Source: JANNXY01 sp039795755
Lineage (GTDB): Bacteria; Patescibacteriota; Minisyncoccia; Phycocordibacterales; CAIZIN01
DNA: 20,748 nt
Direction of reading: 5' to 3'
Assembly (NCBI GenBank): GCA_039795755.1
Contig: JBDKLF010000060.1
Coordinates: forward strand, 1 to 20,748
A program made the position numbers and the translations under genes. This document shows, one piece after another, positions 1 through 6,644 of this stretch; positions within the stretch are counted from its first letter, which is position 1; each line of letters begins with the position of its first letter. The notes beneath the pieces were generated by a model. The model saw only the letters and a list, made by a program, of their open reading frames with translations. It was not told where the DNA came from and did no database searches.

Positions 1-354
1 ATCATATTACTTTCTTTGACTACGGTGTACACCGTATCGATAATAGGTCCGGAACACGTTAGTCCATTTTTTGTTGGATTCTACGAAGGAGGTACTGGAA
101 TATCGACTAGTCTCACCTCGGAACAGGCTGGGTACTTACTAGGAACCATGCTATTTCCTTTGGTATCAATTGGTTTAGTCTTCACATTAATCCGCAAGAG
201 AACAAAACGTATCTATTCGGCATGTCTCATCGTTCTTGGAATCACTATTATTAGTGCCTTGCAAAAGGGTGCGCTTCCGATCTTCCCTATTATCATAATG
301 GCATTACTACTTTCTAAAGAAATCAGAAGCCAATTAACGGAAGTACGATCATGA
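1..354 (+). CDS. Membrane protein, C-terminal part (5' end outside window)
   Basis: The frame is open from the first base, so the true start lies upstream; a TTG at 16 could start it only if the gene is very short. The visible part has two clear hydrophobic stretches (around LLGTMLFPLVSIGLVF and LIVLGITIISALQKGALPIF, followed by IIIMALLL) separated by a basic loop (RKRTKR), as in a polytopic membrane protein. No family is recognised. Its TGA stop overlaps the ATG of the next gene (ATGA), so the two are probably translated together. Confidence 0.55.
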   Translation: MILLSLTTVYTVSIIGPEHVSPFFVGFYEGGTGISTSLTSEQAGYLLGTMLFPLVSIGLVFTLIRKRTKRIYSACLIVLGITIISALQKGALPIFPIIIMALLLSKEIRSQLTEVRS

Positions 355-521
355 AAATACTATTTACCATCATTGGGATAACAGTTCTCTATGGAATACT
401 TGGATATTTCGAGCTTGTTCCATTGTACAGATGTAGTGGGATACCTATAGTAAAAGATGGATTAAAAGATGGTGATGTGGGGAAAGTGTGCTACTGGGAT
501 AGATCGCAGAGATTTTACTAG
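351..521 (+). CDS. Small single-pass membrane protein (56 aa)
   Basis: ATG at 351 shares four bases (ATGA) with the stop of the upstream gene, and the frame runs 56 codons to TAG at 519-521. The N-terminus (MKILFTIIGITVLYGILGYF) is a membrane segment or uncleaved signal, followed by a short polar tail of about 35 residues with two cysteines (YRCSG and KVCYW) that could form a disulfide outside the membrane. No family is recognised. The overlapping start, the membrane segment and the membrane-protein neighbour argue that it is real. It could also be a small accessory subunit of the upstream protein, which is inference. Confidence 0.5.
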   Translation: MKILFTIIGITVLYGILGYFELVPLYRCSGIPIVKDGLKDGDVGKVCYWDRSQRFY

Positions 522-568
522 ACCATTTCCCTGTCTTCTGCTACTATCTCTCTACTAACCCCACACAC

Positions 569-1156
569 ATGGCAATGCTTGAATACAATGAAATATTACT
601 TCGAAAGTTCATCAGCATCGATGGAGCGCCTTATGAAGTACTTGATGCACATATCTTCCGTATGCAGCAGCGAAAGCCCCAGAACAAGACTAAGCTCAAG
701 AACCTTATTACCGGATCTGTAATGGAAATGACCTTTCATGCATCTGACAAAGTAGAAGAAGCTGAAATCGGTAAAAGAGAAATCAAGTTCCTCTACACCA
801 ATAAAGGTGAATCATGGTTCTGTGAAACAAACGACCCCTCAAAGCGATTCCAGCTCAAAGAAAGTGTCCTTGGAACAGCAGCAAAATATATGAAGCCGAA
901 CAGTATGGTTGAAATACTTACTTTCGAAGATGACAACGAAGAAGAACGAATTATTGGAGTAAAAACTCCGGTCAAAGTAGACCTAGCCGTAGTTGAAGCA
1001 CCACCAGGAATTAAGGGCGATTCTGCACGTGGAGGTGGAAAGGTAGTGAAGCTCGAAACAGGTGCCGAAATCACTGCTCCCCTTTTCATTAACGTTGGAG
1101 ATATCGTCAAGATCAACACTGAGACTGATGAATATGTTGAACGAGTGAACAAGTAA
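569..1156 (+). CDS. efp: Translation elongation factor P
   Basis: EF-P binds ribosomes stalled at consecutive prolines and stimulates peptide bond formation. The 195-residue length is normal. The N-terminal KOW-like domain (to about residue 65) and the two OB domains are complete; the last domain shows the family signature GIKGDSARGGGK and then TGAEITAPLFINVGDIVKI. At the tip loop, where E. coli has modifiable Lys34, this protein reads FRMQQRKPQNK, so a glutamine or arginine aligns with that position and lysyl-beta-lysylation seems unlikely. A second in-frame ATG at 575 is an alternative start. No Shine-Dalgarno sequence is visible. A TACTAA at 553-558 is a weak -10 candidate. Confidence 0.95.
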   Translation: MAMLEYNEILLRKFISIDGAPYEVLDAHIFRMQQRKPQNKTKLKNLITGSVMEMTFHASDKVEEAEIGKREIKFLYTNKGESWFCETNDPSKRFQLKESVLGTAAKYMKPNSMVEILTFEDDNEEERIIGVKTPVKVDLAVVEAPPGIKGDSARGGGKVVKLETGAEITAPLFINVGDIVKINTETDEYVERVNK

Positions 1157-1166
1157 CAGGTATAAT
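1137..1166 (+). promoter_or_regulatory. Promoter for the 1173 gene (TTGAAC / TATAAT)
   Basis: TTGAAC at 1137-1142, an 18-base spacer, and a perfect TATAAT at 1161-1166. The ATG follows after six bases, so the transcript would begin at or next to the start codon. The -35 box lies inside the end of efp. Confidence 0.6.
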
Positions 1167-1172
1167 GGGTGT

Positions 1173-1448
1173 ATGAAAAATGACAACCCTTTAAACAACT
1201 TTACTACAGGAAAGTATTCATCTGGATTCAAGGACGTTCCTACAACTCCCACCGTCTGCCCTACTATTGGACAAGCAACAAGCAATCCCCTCAAACTCAT
1301 TGATTATATTGGATGTCACAAAATCCTGATGATTTTTGTGCTAGCTGTAGTAGCATTCCTCTTCTACTCTGGGGTCAAAGCAAAAGTTGCTGCTGAAGGC
1401 GGTGCAGGTGCTGGAGGAAAACCTGGAGCAGGATCACCCAAAAAATAA
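1173..1448 (+). CDS. Small single-pass membrane protein with Gly/Ala-rich tail (91 aa)
   Basis: A polar N-terminal part of about 45 residues with two cysteines is followed by one membrane segment (ILMIFVLAVVAFLFYSGV, about residues 51-68) and a low-complexity tail rich in Gly, Ala, Pro and Lys ending in SPKK. With a charged tail after the segment, either orientation is possible. No family is recognised. It has its own TATAAT promoter placed for a leaderless mRNA and lies 16 bases after efp. It ends two bases before the stop of the convergent gene on the other strand. Confidence 0.6.
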   Translation: MKNDNPLNNFTTGKYSSGFKDVPTTPTVCPTIGQATSNPLKLIDYIGCHKILMIFVLAVVAFLFYSGVKAKVAAEGGAGAGGKPGAGSPKK

Positions 1449-1449
1449 G

Positions 1450-2022
1450 CTAGAAGCTCGTGAACACAATAGACTTGAGTATATTCTCAGCTTTTTCTTT
1501 ACTTGAAGCATTGTTTCTCAAATAGCTCAGGTTAATATTGTAACAACCACCGTTTTTGTTAACCTTATATCGATCATAAATTACGTCTCCACCATAATCA
1601 TCTGTGAAGTGGTCAAATGTTGTACTCGCAACTGTTACCTTTTCTCCTTTGATACCCGAATACGCACATGAAGAGCTCTCGAGATATCCATTAAATATAG
1701 AACTATGAAGCACTGGGTCGTATACATCAACAGAGAAAACAGCACCATTCTCATTGGTATATGAATACTCGGAAACACTTGTTCCAGGTGGATAATAGAA
1801 TTTGATACCCGTCTCCCCATTCTCATACATAAGCCATGTTATTTCTTGCTGTACACCCTTTATACCTATCACCGCCTTTTTTGGTAACTGCTATTGTGTA
1901 GTAGCAACTCCAACCTCTGTAGGTCTAACTGGAGAAGTATAATGTCGATAGTACACATATCCCATAACACCCACCACAAGGAGCACGAGTATAGTAACTG
2001 TCACTTTGTATATTGTTTTCAT
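1450..2022 (-). pseudogene. Anchored extracytoplasmic protein interrupted by an in-frame TAG
   Basis: Reading from ATG at 2022, one frame of 191 codons runs to TAG at 1450-1452, broken only by TAG at 1891-1893 (codon 44). Codons 1-43 give a basic start, one membrane segment (VTVTILVLLVVGVMGYVYYR) and a short linker. Codons 45-190 give a soluble domain that starts near ENGETGIKFYYPPG, resembling the PsbP-like or 'soluble' domains common after signal anchors; this resemblance is from memory. Two cysteines (ESSSCAY and NGGCYNI) would suit an exported disulfide. GTG at 1872 could start the second half alone, but that would leave an exported-type domain without its anchor. TAG ends other genes here (metG, rpsR), so the code is not reassigned. 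The likely explanations are a nonsense mutation, a base error or readthrough. Confidence 0.65.
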
Positions 2023-2029
2023 ATACCAA

Positions 2030-2057
2030 AGTATAATTGAAATCTTGCTAAAGTAAA
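2030..2057 (-). promoter_or_regulatory. Promoter of the interrupted gene (TTTACT / TATACT)
   Basis: On the minus strand TATACT (2030-2035) lies seven bases before the ATG at 2022, with a TTTACT-like -35 at 2052-2057 after a 16-base spacer. The intact promoter placed right at the ATG of the anchor part supports 2022 as the original start. It abuts the rpsR terminator. Confidence 0.5.
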
Positions 2058-2090
2058 ACAAAAACCACCCCGATTGGGGTGGTTTTTGTT
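2057..2090 (-). terminator. Intrinsic terminator after rpsR
   Basis: This is a perfect 15-bp inverted repeat with a 4-base loop. The core stem is CCACCCC/GGGGTGG, flanked by A-rich and T-rich arms. On the minus strand the stem is followed by a T-rich run. It begins six bases after the rpsR stop and closes the rpsF-ssb-rpsR operon. Confidence 0.9.
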
Positions 2091-2095
2091 ATCTA

Positions 2096-2296
2096 CTATC
2101 GCGCTACGTATGGCATGAGGCCCATGAAGCGTGATCGCTTGATTGCTTCGGCGAGTTCTCGCTGCTTTGCGGCACAAGTGCCAGTTCGCTTTCGAGATAC
2201 AATTCGTCCGAATGGATTAACGAATTTCTTGAGAATTTCGATATCCTTGTAATCAATATGCTTGATTCCGTTCTTTGTGAAGAAACATTCTTTCAT
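2096..2296 (-). CDS. rpsR: Ribosomal protein bS18
   Basis: A small-subunit protein that sits on the platform next to bS6. The 66 residues carry the family core: YKDIEILKKFVNPFGRIVSRKRTGTC with AAKQRELAEAIKRSRFMGLMPY. N-terminal CFFTK is a short form of the usual zinc-finger-like start. The length is near normal for the family. It is the last gene of the operon. Many bacteria have rplI next, but here a terminator follows at once. Confidence 0.95.
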   Translation of the reverse strand: MKECFFTKNGIKHIDYKDIEILKKFVNPFGRIVSRKRTGTCAAKQRELAEAIKRSRFMGLMPYVAR

Positions 2297-2330
2297 ATAA
2301 TGAGATGTTACTTACTTGATAATGAGTGCT

Positions 2331-2786
2331 TTAGAATGGAATATCGTCTGGATTGATGTCTTCTTCTGGATACTGAATTGAATCCATAGGAGCATCTGGT
2401 TGCTCATCATGCTTTGCAGCTCCAGCACTTGAAGTACTTGTTGCTGCGCCACTTGGAGCGGCAGAAGGGCCGAATTGGAAGCTATCTACTACGATTTCGG
2501 TTCGATAGTTCTTCTTGCCATCTGCACCATCCCAACTTCGAGTCTGTAATCGTCCTTCAACATAGAGAGGTCTTCCCTTCTTCATGTATTGATTGATGAG
2601 TTCAGCCTGCTTCCCAAACGATACAAGATTGTGATATTCCACACTATCCTGTTTCTTACCATCCTTATCCTTGTATGAACGGTTAGTTGCCATCGAGAAC
2701 GATACAACTTTGGTCCCACTTGGAAGAGCTTTGAGCTCTGGATCACGGGTGAGATTCCCGTATAAAAGCACTTTGTTTAGATACAT
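2331..2786 (-). CDS. ssb: Single-stranded DNA-binding protein
   Basis: SSB coats single-stranded DNA in replication and repair. The OB fold occupies about residues 1-105 (MYLNKVLLYGNLTRDPEL, SFSMATNRSYKDK, YVEGRLQTRSW). It is followed by a disordered linker rich in Ser, Ala and Gly and by the acidic tip DINPDDIPF, which in other bacteria recruits partner proteins such as RecO, whose gene is also in this window. The length of 151 is normal. It lies between rpsF and rpsR, the classic order. A TATACT at 2826-2831 in the gap could be a weak internal promoter. Confidence 0.95.
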   Translation of the reverse strand: MYLNKVLLYGNLTRDPELKALPSGTKVVSFSMATNRSYKDKDGKKQDSVEYHNLVSFGKQAELINQYMKKGRPLYVEGRLQTRSWDGADGKKNYRTEIVVDSFQFGPSAAPSGAATSTSSAGAAKHDEQPDAPMDSIQYPEEDINPDDIPF

Positions 2787-2841
2787 ATAACTAAGTATTA
2801 ACGTATAATTTCACGCAACACCGTTAGTATATCATAGGTGC

Positions 2842-3318
2842 TTAGTTGACAGCAGCCTCAGTTGCCTGTTCTGCTTCTTCTGCAGGAGCAGCTGGCTTTT
2901 CTCGTCGTTCTCGCTTACCACCCTTTTCTTCCTTTACTTCATGCGGGAACTTGTGTCCGTGCAAAGTGTTTTCCTTTACCGTCTTTACGATAATGAATCG
3001 AAGTACATGTTCATTAGTAGAAACAGCTTCATGAATTGCAGGAACTTGTGAAGGATCGATTTCGAACTTGATCCAAGAGAAGTTTGCAGTTGCATGTCGA
3101 ACGTTCTTTCCGTGAGCATGCTTCACCATTACGTATGCGAGATCCATAAGCTGTGGAGCTTCCTCCGCAACGATAGAACCACCTGCATTCGTGATAAGGT
3201 CTTTGAGACCTGCATACACCTTGTTCACTTCTTCTTCAGAAAGAGAAGAAACAATGTGTGATCCAAGCTCATAGACTTTTGGAAGTTCAATTTCTTGAAC
3301 CTCTTTTGCTTTTGCCAT
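2842..3318 (-). CDS. rpsF: Ribosomal protein bS6
   Basis: A small-subunit protein that binds 16S rRNA as a heterodimer with bS18. The ferredoxin-like fold is seen in residues about 14-115: YELGSHIVSSLSEEEV, GGSIVAEEAPQLMDLAYVM, WIKFEIDPSQVPAI and NEHVLRFIIVKT. The C-terminus is an extension of about 40 charged residues, first basic (KGGKRERREK) then Ala/Glu-rich, longer than in E. coli. It heads the operon. Unlike most genes here it has a leader of about 95 nt, which suggests feedback control. Confidence 0.95.
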   Translation of the reverse strand: MAKAKEVQEIELPKVYELGSHIVSSLSEEEVNKVYAGLKDLITNAGGSIVAEEAPQLMDLAYVMVKHAHGKNVRHATANFSWIKFEIDPSQVPAIHEAVSTNEHVLRFIIVKTVKENTLHGHKFPHEVKEEKGGKRERREKPAAPAEEAEQATEAAVN

Positions 3319-3414
3319 ATGTGATGATCATCAAAGGGGTTACCGTGCAGTGCTTTTTTAAATAGAAGTGTATATTTGGATAACACACATGCCCTGCCAG
3401 GTTTCCTCTGACTG
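3319..3414 (-). promoter_or_regulatory. Leader of the rpsF operon, candidate autoregulatory RNA
   Basis: If the promoter at 3421-3449 is right, about 95 untranslated bases precede rpsF. The leader can form a short GTGT...ACAC hairpin (3368-3388) and possibly a CCAG/CTGG hairpin near its 5' end. It ends with a perfect 12-base dyad, TGATGATCATCA (3322-3333), three bases before the ATG. Many bacteria control rpsF through an mRNA structure bound by S6:S18; I could not confirm that particular fold here. Confidence 0.3.
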
Positions 3415-3420
3415 GTGAGA

Positions 3421-3449
3421 ACATTACCACAAGAATCACCCTCTTGCAA
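3421..3449 (-). promoter_or_regulatory. Promoter of the rpsF operon (TTGCAA / TAATGT)
   Basis: Read on the minus strand: TTGCAA at 3444-3449, a 17-base spacer, TAATGT at 3421-3426. The -35 hexamer is its own reverse complement and also fits the divergent promoter at 3444-3472. Confidence 0.5.
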
Positions 3450-3472
3450 AGACACTACAGCAACTGTACTAT
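3444..3472 (+). promoter_or_regulatory. Promoter of the 3481 gene (TTGCAA / TACTAT)
   Basis: TTGCAA at 3444-3449, a 17-base spacer, TACTAT at 3467-3472, then eight bases to ATG at 3481. The predicted start of transcription is at or just before the ATG. Confidence 0.55.
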
Positions 3473-3480
3473 TGCCCCAT

Positions 3481-3783
3481 ATGAGAGCTCTTTATTTTAC
3501 ATACACCATCGTAGGTGGAAGCACAGACTTCAGGGGAGGCACAATGAGCAGAACAGGCCATGGCATCCTGAAATTACAAGATGGTGAAGCTCCTGATTTC
3601 TCCATACATGAACCCATGATAAGAGAAGCCCTGACCAGATTGGGTATTAATTTTGGAATCATCATTAACCCTAGCGAAAAGATCCAATTCAACGGGTCAT
3701 ACTGCTTTCGCGAAGTTGCTGATAGCGAACTGGAACAGCTTCATGCAGATCCTGATGTGGTGAAAGTTGGTTTTGGCGAGTAA
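3481..3783 (+). CDS. Uncharacterised small protein (100 aa)
   Basis: The frame is open back to 3415, but ATG 3481 is chosen because a well-spaced promoter ends eight bases before it and the upstream extension would run through that promoter. The protein is soluble and mixed in character: a strand-like start (MRALYFTYTIVGG), a Gly/Thr-rich segment, then IHEPMIREALTRLGINFGIIINP and a C-terminal HADPDVVKVGFGE. There is no signal or membrane segment. No family is recognised. It is divergent from the rpsF operon, with which it appears to share a -35 box. A weak hairpin (3778-3794) overlaps its stop. Confidence 0.6.
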   Translation: MRALYFTYTIVGGSTDFRGGTMSRTGHGILKLQDGEAPDFSIHEPMIREALTRLGINFGIIINPSEKIQFNGSYCFREVADSELEQLHADPDVVKVGFGE

Positions 3784-3841
3784 CAATAATACTCTTCAGA
3801 ACTTTTTATTTTGGTCCCGAACACTTGTTATTTTCTCATAT

Positions 3842-3870
3842 TTGACACAAGAACACTTGTGATGCATTAT
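3842..3870 (+). promoter_or_regulatory. Promoter of the 3880 gene (TTGACA / CATTAT)
   Basis: A perfect TTGACA at 3842-3847, a 17-base spacer and CATTAT at 3865-3870, with ATG at 3880. It fixes 3880 rather than the longer frame from 3811, which would include the promoter. Confidence 0.65.
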
Positions 3871-3879
3871 AGGTACCGA

Positions 3880-4476
3880 ATGAAAACATCGCTCTTTGAT
3901 TTGGGTCTGATTATTTCAGGACTCACACTTCTCACCACTGGCCTCCTTCGGGCTTTCCCGATCAAGGTCAACACTGCATTCTTGTGGAACACTGCACCTA
4001 TGGTTGTGGCCTTTCTGATCATGACAACAATGATTATCAAGATTGGAGGCCTGCAACTCGCTGGAAAAGCTCTCGACGCATCAATCAACACCGCGTCGAG
4101 TTTCCTCATCACTATGGTGCTACTCATGCCAATTATTGGAATGGGGATGCTTATAGCACGGCACTATGAAGCTGGAATTGCACGTGCACTGGAAAGTGCT
4201 TTCGGTTATCCGATTGCATTAGTGTCGAGCTTTGTGTCGCCAAGCGGCAGTGCACTGTCAGGATTAGTAGTGAAAATGTGGGACAGAAGACATCTTCGCC
4301 CACTACTCCTCTACTTCATGACAGTTGTTCCCCTCATTAGTCTCACCATATTTTACATTCGCCAACTTGGTCTCGGAACAGAGATCACCAAAGCGATGTA
4401 TAGAACAAACTGGATTGTTGCGGTCGGCCTCTGGCCCTGCTTCTGGATCTGGGGGAGATTCTTCTACCGCGCATGA
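3880..4476 (+). CDS. Polytopic membrane protein of unknown family (198 aa)
   Basis: Five or six hydrophobic segments are visible: LGLIISGLTLLTTGLL, WNTAPMVVAFLIMTTMII, SFLITMVLLMPIIGMGMLI, FGYPIALVSSFVSPSGSALS, LYFMTVVPLISLTIFYI and IVAVGLWPCFWIWG. Short loops are basic (KMWDRRHLRP). The pattern of a Pro/Ser/Gly break (FVSPSGSALSG) inside a hydrophobic stretch is reminiscent of a transporter re-entrant loop, but I recognise no family. It has its own consensus promoter and its own terminator, so it is a single-gene unit. Confidence 0.65.
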   Translation: MKTSLFDLGLIISGLTLLTTGLLRAFPIKVNTAFLWNTAPMVVAFLIMTTMIIKIGGLQLAGKALDASINTASSFLITMVLLMPIIGMGMLIARHYEAGIARALESAFGYPIALVSSFVSPSGSALSGLVVKMWDRRHLRPLLLYFMTVVPLISLTIFYIRQLGLGTEITKAMYRTNWIVAVGLWPCFWIWGRFFYRA

Positions 4477-4492
4477 ACGGCGGTTTTTATTT
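4466..4492 (+). terminator. Intrinsic terminator overlapping the end of the 3880 gene
   Basis: A stem ACCGC/GCGGT (4466-4470 with 4480-4484) has a 9-base loop that contains the TGA stop (4474-4476) and is followed by TTTTTATTT. It also separates this gene from convergent tatD, whose stop is at 4491-4493. Confidence 0.6.
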
Positions 4493-5321
4493 AAATTCCG
4501 AACACCCTTCTCACATTCTCTCGGAGCTGGGTGGCAACTTGATCAACCGGAAGTCCTTTGATCTCTGCAATTTTCTTGATGACTTCGAGCACATAGACTG
4601 GCTCATTGCGCTTGCCTCGATATGGAACAGGAGCAACATAGGGACAATCTGTCTCTGACATAATCATTTCAAGTGGTGCCCAGGCAATCACTTCACGATA
4701 ATTATCAGTCTTTGGATAGGTAATCGCCCCCGTAAATGACAGCGTATATCCAAGCTCAACGAATTGCTTGGCATCATCGAGAGAACCAGCAAAGAAATGC
4801 ACATCCCCTTTTACTTCAGGATACTGCTTCAATATTTCCAACGCTTCAGCATAAGCTGATCGCTCGGGATTACTTCTGATATGAAGCATGAGTGGCTTAC
4901 CTAATTTCTTAGCAAGCTCAATATGCTCAATAAAGATTTTTTTCTGGCGTTCAATTGAAGCCTCATCCAATCGATAGAAATCGAGCCCACATTCCCCTAT
5001 CGCCACCACCTTGGGATGCTTACAAAGCTCTTCATATGCAACAGCATCGAAATCATTATCCTTTGAATGAAATGGTTTTGTCTCTGCTCCAATCTCATCT
5101 GCATCATGTTCTGCTTCGCAGGTATGAATTGGATGCAGTCCTACAATCGCATAGAGGTGCTCATATTGTTCTGCGAGTGCAACCGCTTGTCGTGAAGTCT
5201 CGATCTGTGTGCCCACATTTATCATTCCCACGTCAGCTTCCTTTGCTCGCTTAATTACCTCATCTCGATCGGTATCAAAGATGGCAAAGTTCACATGAGC
5301 ATGTATATCGAAGTATTTCAT
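4491..5321 (-). CDS. tatD: TatD-family metal-dependent DNase/hydrolase
   Basis: TatD proteins are TIM-barrel metal hydrolases with 3'-5' exonuclease activity on DNA or RNA. The metal ligands are all in place: HAH (His7, His9), IGECGLDF (Glu110), MLHIRS (His147), DVHFFAG (His175) and SETDCPY (Asp225). The length of 276 is typical. A segment of about 20 residues after GLHPIH (HDADEIGAETKPFHSKDND) is longer and more acidic than usual. It is the third gene of the SEC-C - folC - tatD unit, 15 bases after folC, and probably depends on the promoter before the SEC-C gene. Confidence 0.9.
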   Translation of the reverse strand: MKYFDIHAHVNFAIFDTDRDEVIKRAKEADVGMINVGTQIETSRQAVALAEQYEHLYAIVGLHPIHTCEAEHDADEIGAETKPFHSKDNDFDAVAYEELCKHPKVVAIGECGLDFYRLDEASIERQKKIFIEHIELAKKLGKPLMLHIRSNPERSAYAEALEILKQYPEVKGDVHFFAGSLDDAKQFVELGYTLSFTGAITYPKTDNYREVIAWAPLEMIMSETDCPYVAPVPYRGKRNEPVYVLEVIKKIAEIKGLPVDQVATQLRENVRRVFGI

Positions 5322-5336
5322 GTTTATATCTTATCA

Positions 5337-6644
5337 TTAAAAACTCTTTCGATTTTGAAGCACATAGGCCTCAGGGAACCATCGCTTCCTGATCTCACCA
5401 GCAAGAAAGAATGATCCCGTTACCAATATGCAATCATCTGGTCCTGCGTCTCGTATTGCTTTCTCGATTGCATGCAACGGATGCTCAATGATTTCTATTT
5501 TGGCCGATCGCTTCTTCTCTTTTGTAATCAATGGAAGCAAGACATTTGGATGTATCGACTTACGATCTGCTTCTTCGGTGCCAGCAATAATCACTTTATC
5601 TGCAAGAGGAATAATCTGACTCATGACTGAGCTTGTATCTTTCTTGGTACTTGCCATCGCAAAGATTACTGTGAGCTTTTTATACTTAATCTCCGCAAGA
5701 TTCTTCACGGTGGTTCTCATTTTTGCTCTGTTATGTGCACCATCAAGAATCACTACAGGATGATCTTGTATACACTCGAATCGACATGGCATACGAGTGA
5801 TTGTAATTCCCTGTTCAATAGATGCTTCATCAACACCCGCCACACGAGCAAGCGATGTTGCAAGCAGTATATTGCGAGCTTTGTAACTTCTTTTCTTGGG
5901 AAGCACGTGACATACTGCTCCCTGTTGCTTACATATCTTTCTGAATAATTGTTGTAATGATGGTCGAGTCTCAGTGGTAAAGAATTCACTTCCTTGCTTG
6001 ATGATTCCCGCTTTGTCATAAGCAATCTTTTCTAAGGTCTTACCAAGGATTTCAGTATGATCATAATCAATAGTAGTAACTGCAGTCGCATGTGGAGCTT
6101 CTATAATATTGGTCGAATCATAGCGACCCCCTAATCCTACCTCGAGTACCACCCATTCACATTTCATTTGCTTGAAGTATAAAATCGCAATTGCAAAAAA
6201 TATCTCAAATGCTGATGGACCACCAAGCTCGGTATGTTGAGCTTTGGTAATGATTGGTCGTAATTGATTAACAATGTTTACAAAAGCCTCTGGGGAAATA
6301 TATTGATCATTTACCTTGATCATTTCAATCGCCGTAGTAACGAACGGTGACATGAAAAGTCCCGTGCACTTGCCACTACTTACGAGCATATTATGGGTCA
6401 ATGTAGAGACTGAGCCCTTCCCTGCAGTTCCGGTGATATGAATATATTTGAAGGCTTTTTCCGGTGAACCGCACAATTCGAGGAATTGCTTGGTGCGTAA
6501 GAGAAAATAATTCGGATCTTTTTTAAGAGCTCCGTGATTATGACGAAAAGACGTATTAGCGAAACTATTCACATACTGAACAGCTTGCTTATACGCCTTG
6601 ATATCGTCTTTATTTATTTTCTGTTGAAGAGGTCGTGTCGGCAT
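5337..6644 (-). CDS. folC: Folylpolyglutamate / dihydrofolate synthase (Mur ligase family)
   Basis: This ATP-dependent enzyme adds glutamate to folates, and in many bacteria also to dihydropteroate. The P-loop is HITGTAGKGSVS (residues 69-80), followed by the Mur-ligase centre EVGLGGRYDSTN (168-179), TIDYDHTEILG with KAGIIK, and the C-terminal domain motif LDGAHN (300-305). The length of 435 is normal. The start at 6644 overlaps the SEC-C gene by 35 bases, suggesting coupled translation. No other folate gene is in the window, so whether it makes dihydrofolate or only extends salvaged folate cannot be told. Confidence 0.93.
   Translation of the reverse strand: MPTRPLQQKINKDDIKAYKQAVQYVNSFANTSFRHNHGALKKDPNYFLLRTKQFLELCGSPEKAFKYIHITGTAGKGSVSTLTHNMLVSSGKCTGLFMSPFVTTAIEMIKVNDQYISPEAFVNIVNQLRPIITKAQHTELGGPSAFEIFFAIAILYFKQMKCEWVVLEVGLGGRYDSTNIIEAPHATAVTTIDYDHTEILGKTLEKIAYDKAGIIKQGSEFFTTETRPSLQQLFRKICKQQGAVCHVLPKKRSYKARNILLATSLARVAGVDEASIEQGITITRMPCRFECIQDHPVVILDGAHNRAKMRTTVKNLAEIKYKKLTVIFAMASTKKDTSSVMSQIIPLADKVIIAGTEEADRKSIHPNVLLPLITKEKKRSAKIEIIEHPLHAIEKAIRDAGPDDCILVTGSFFLAGEIRKRWFPEAYVLQNRKSF

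Noticed and set aside
1441..1470. Terminator between the convergent genes at 1448 and 1450
   Set aside because: The only stem is AGCT/AGCT (4 bp) with a 3-base loop. Its T-rich run lies on the minus strand, but the stem is too short.
1891..1893. TAG reassigned to an amino acid
   Set aside because: TAG ends metG (6829-6831), rpsR, the M16 peptidase and the 351-521 gene at sensible places, so only this gene would need it.
3415..3480. Longer start at 3415 for the 3481 gene
   Set aside because: It would run through the best promoter of the gene. The extra residues look like non-coding sequence.
3778..3803. Terminator after the 3481 gene
   Set aside because: Only a 5-bp AT-rich stem, and the T-run begins eight bases after it. 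Too weak to call as a feature.
3811..3879. Longer start at 3811 for the membrane protein
   Set aside because: A consensus TTGACA/CATTAT promoter lies inside that extension and points to ATG 3880.
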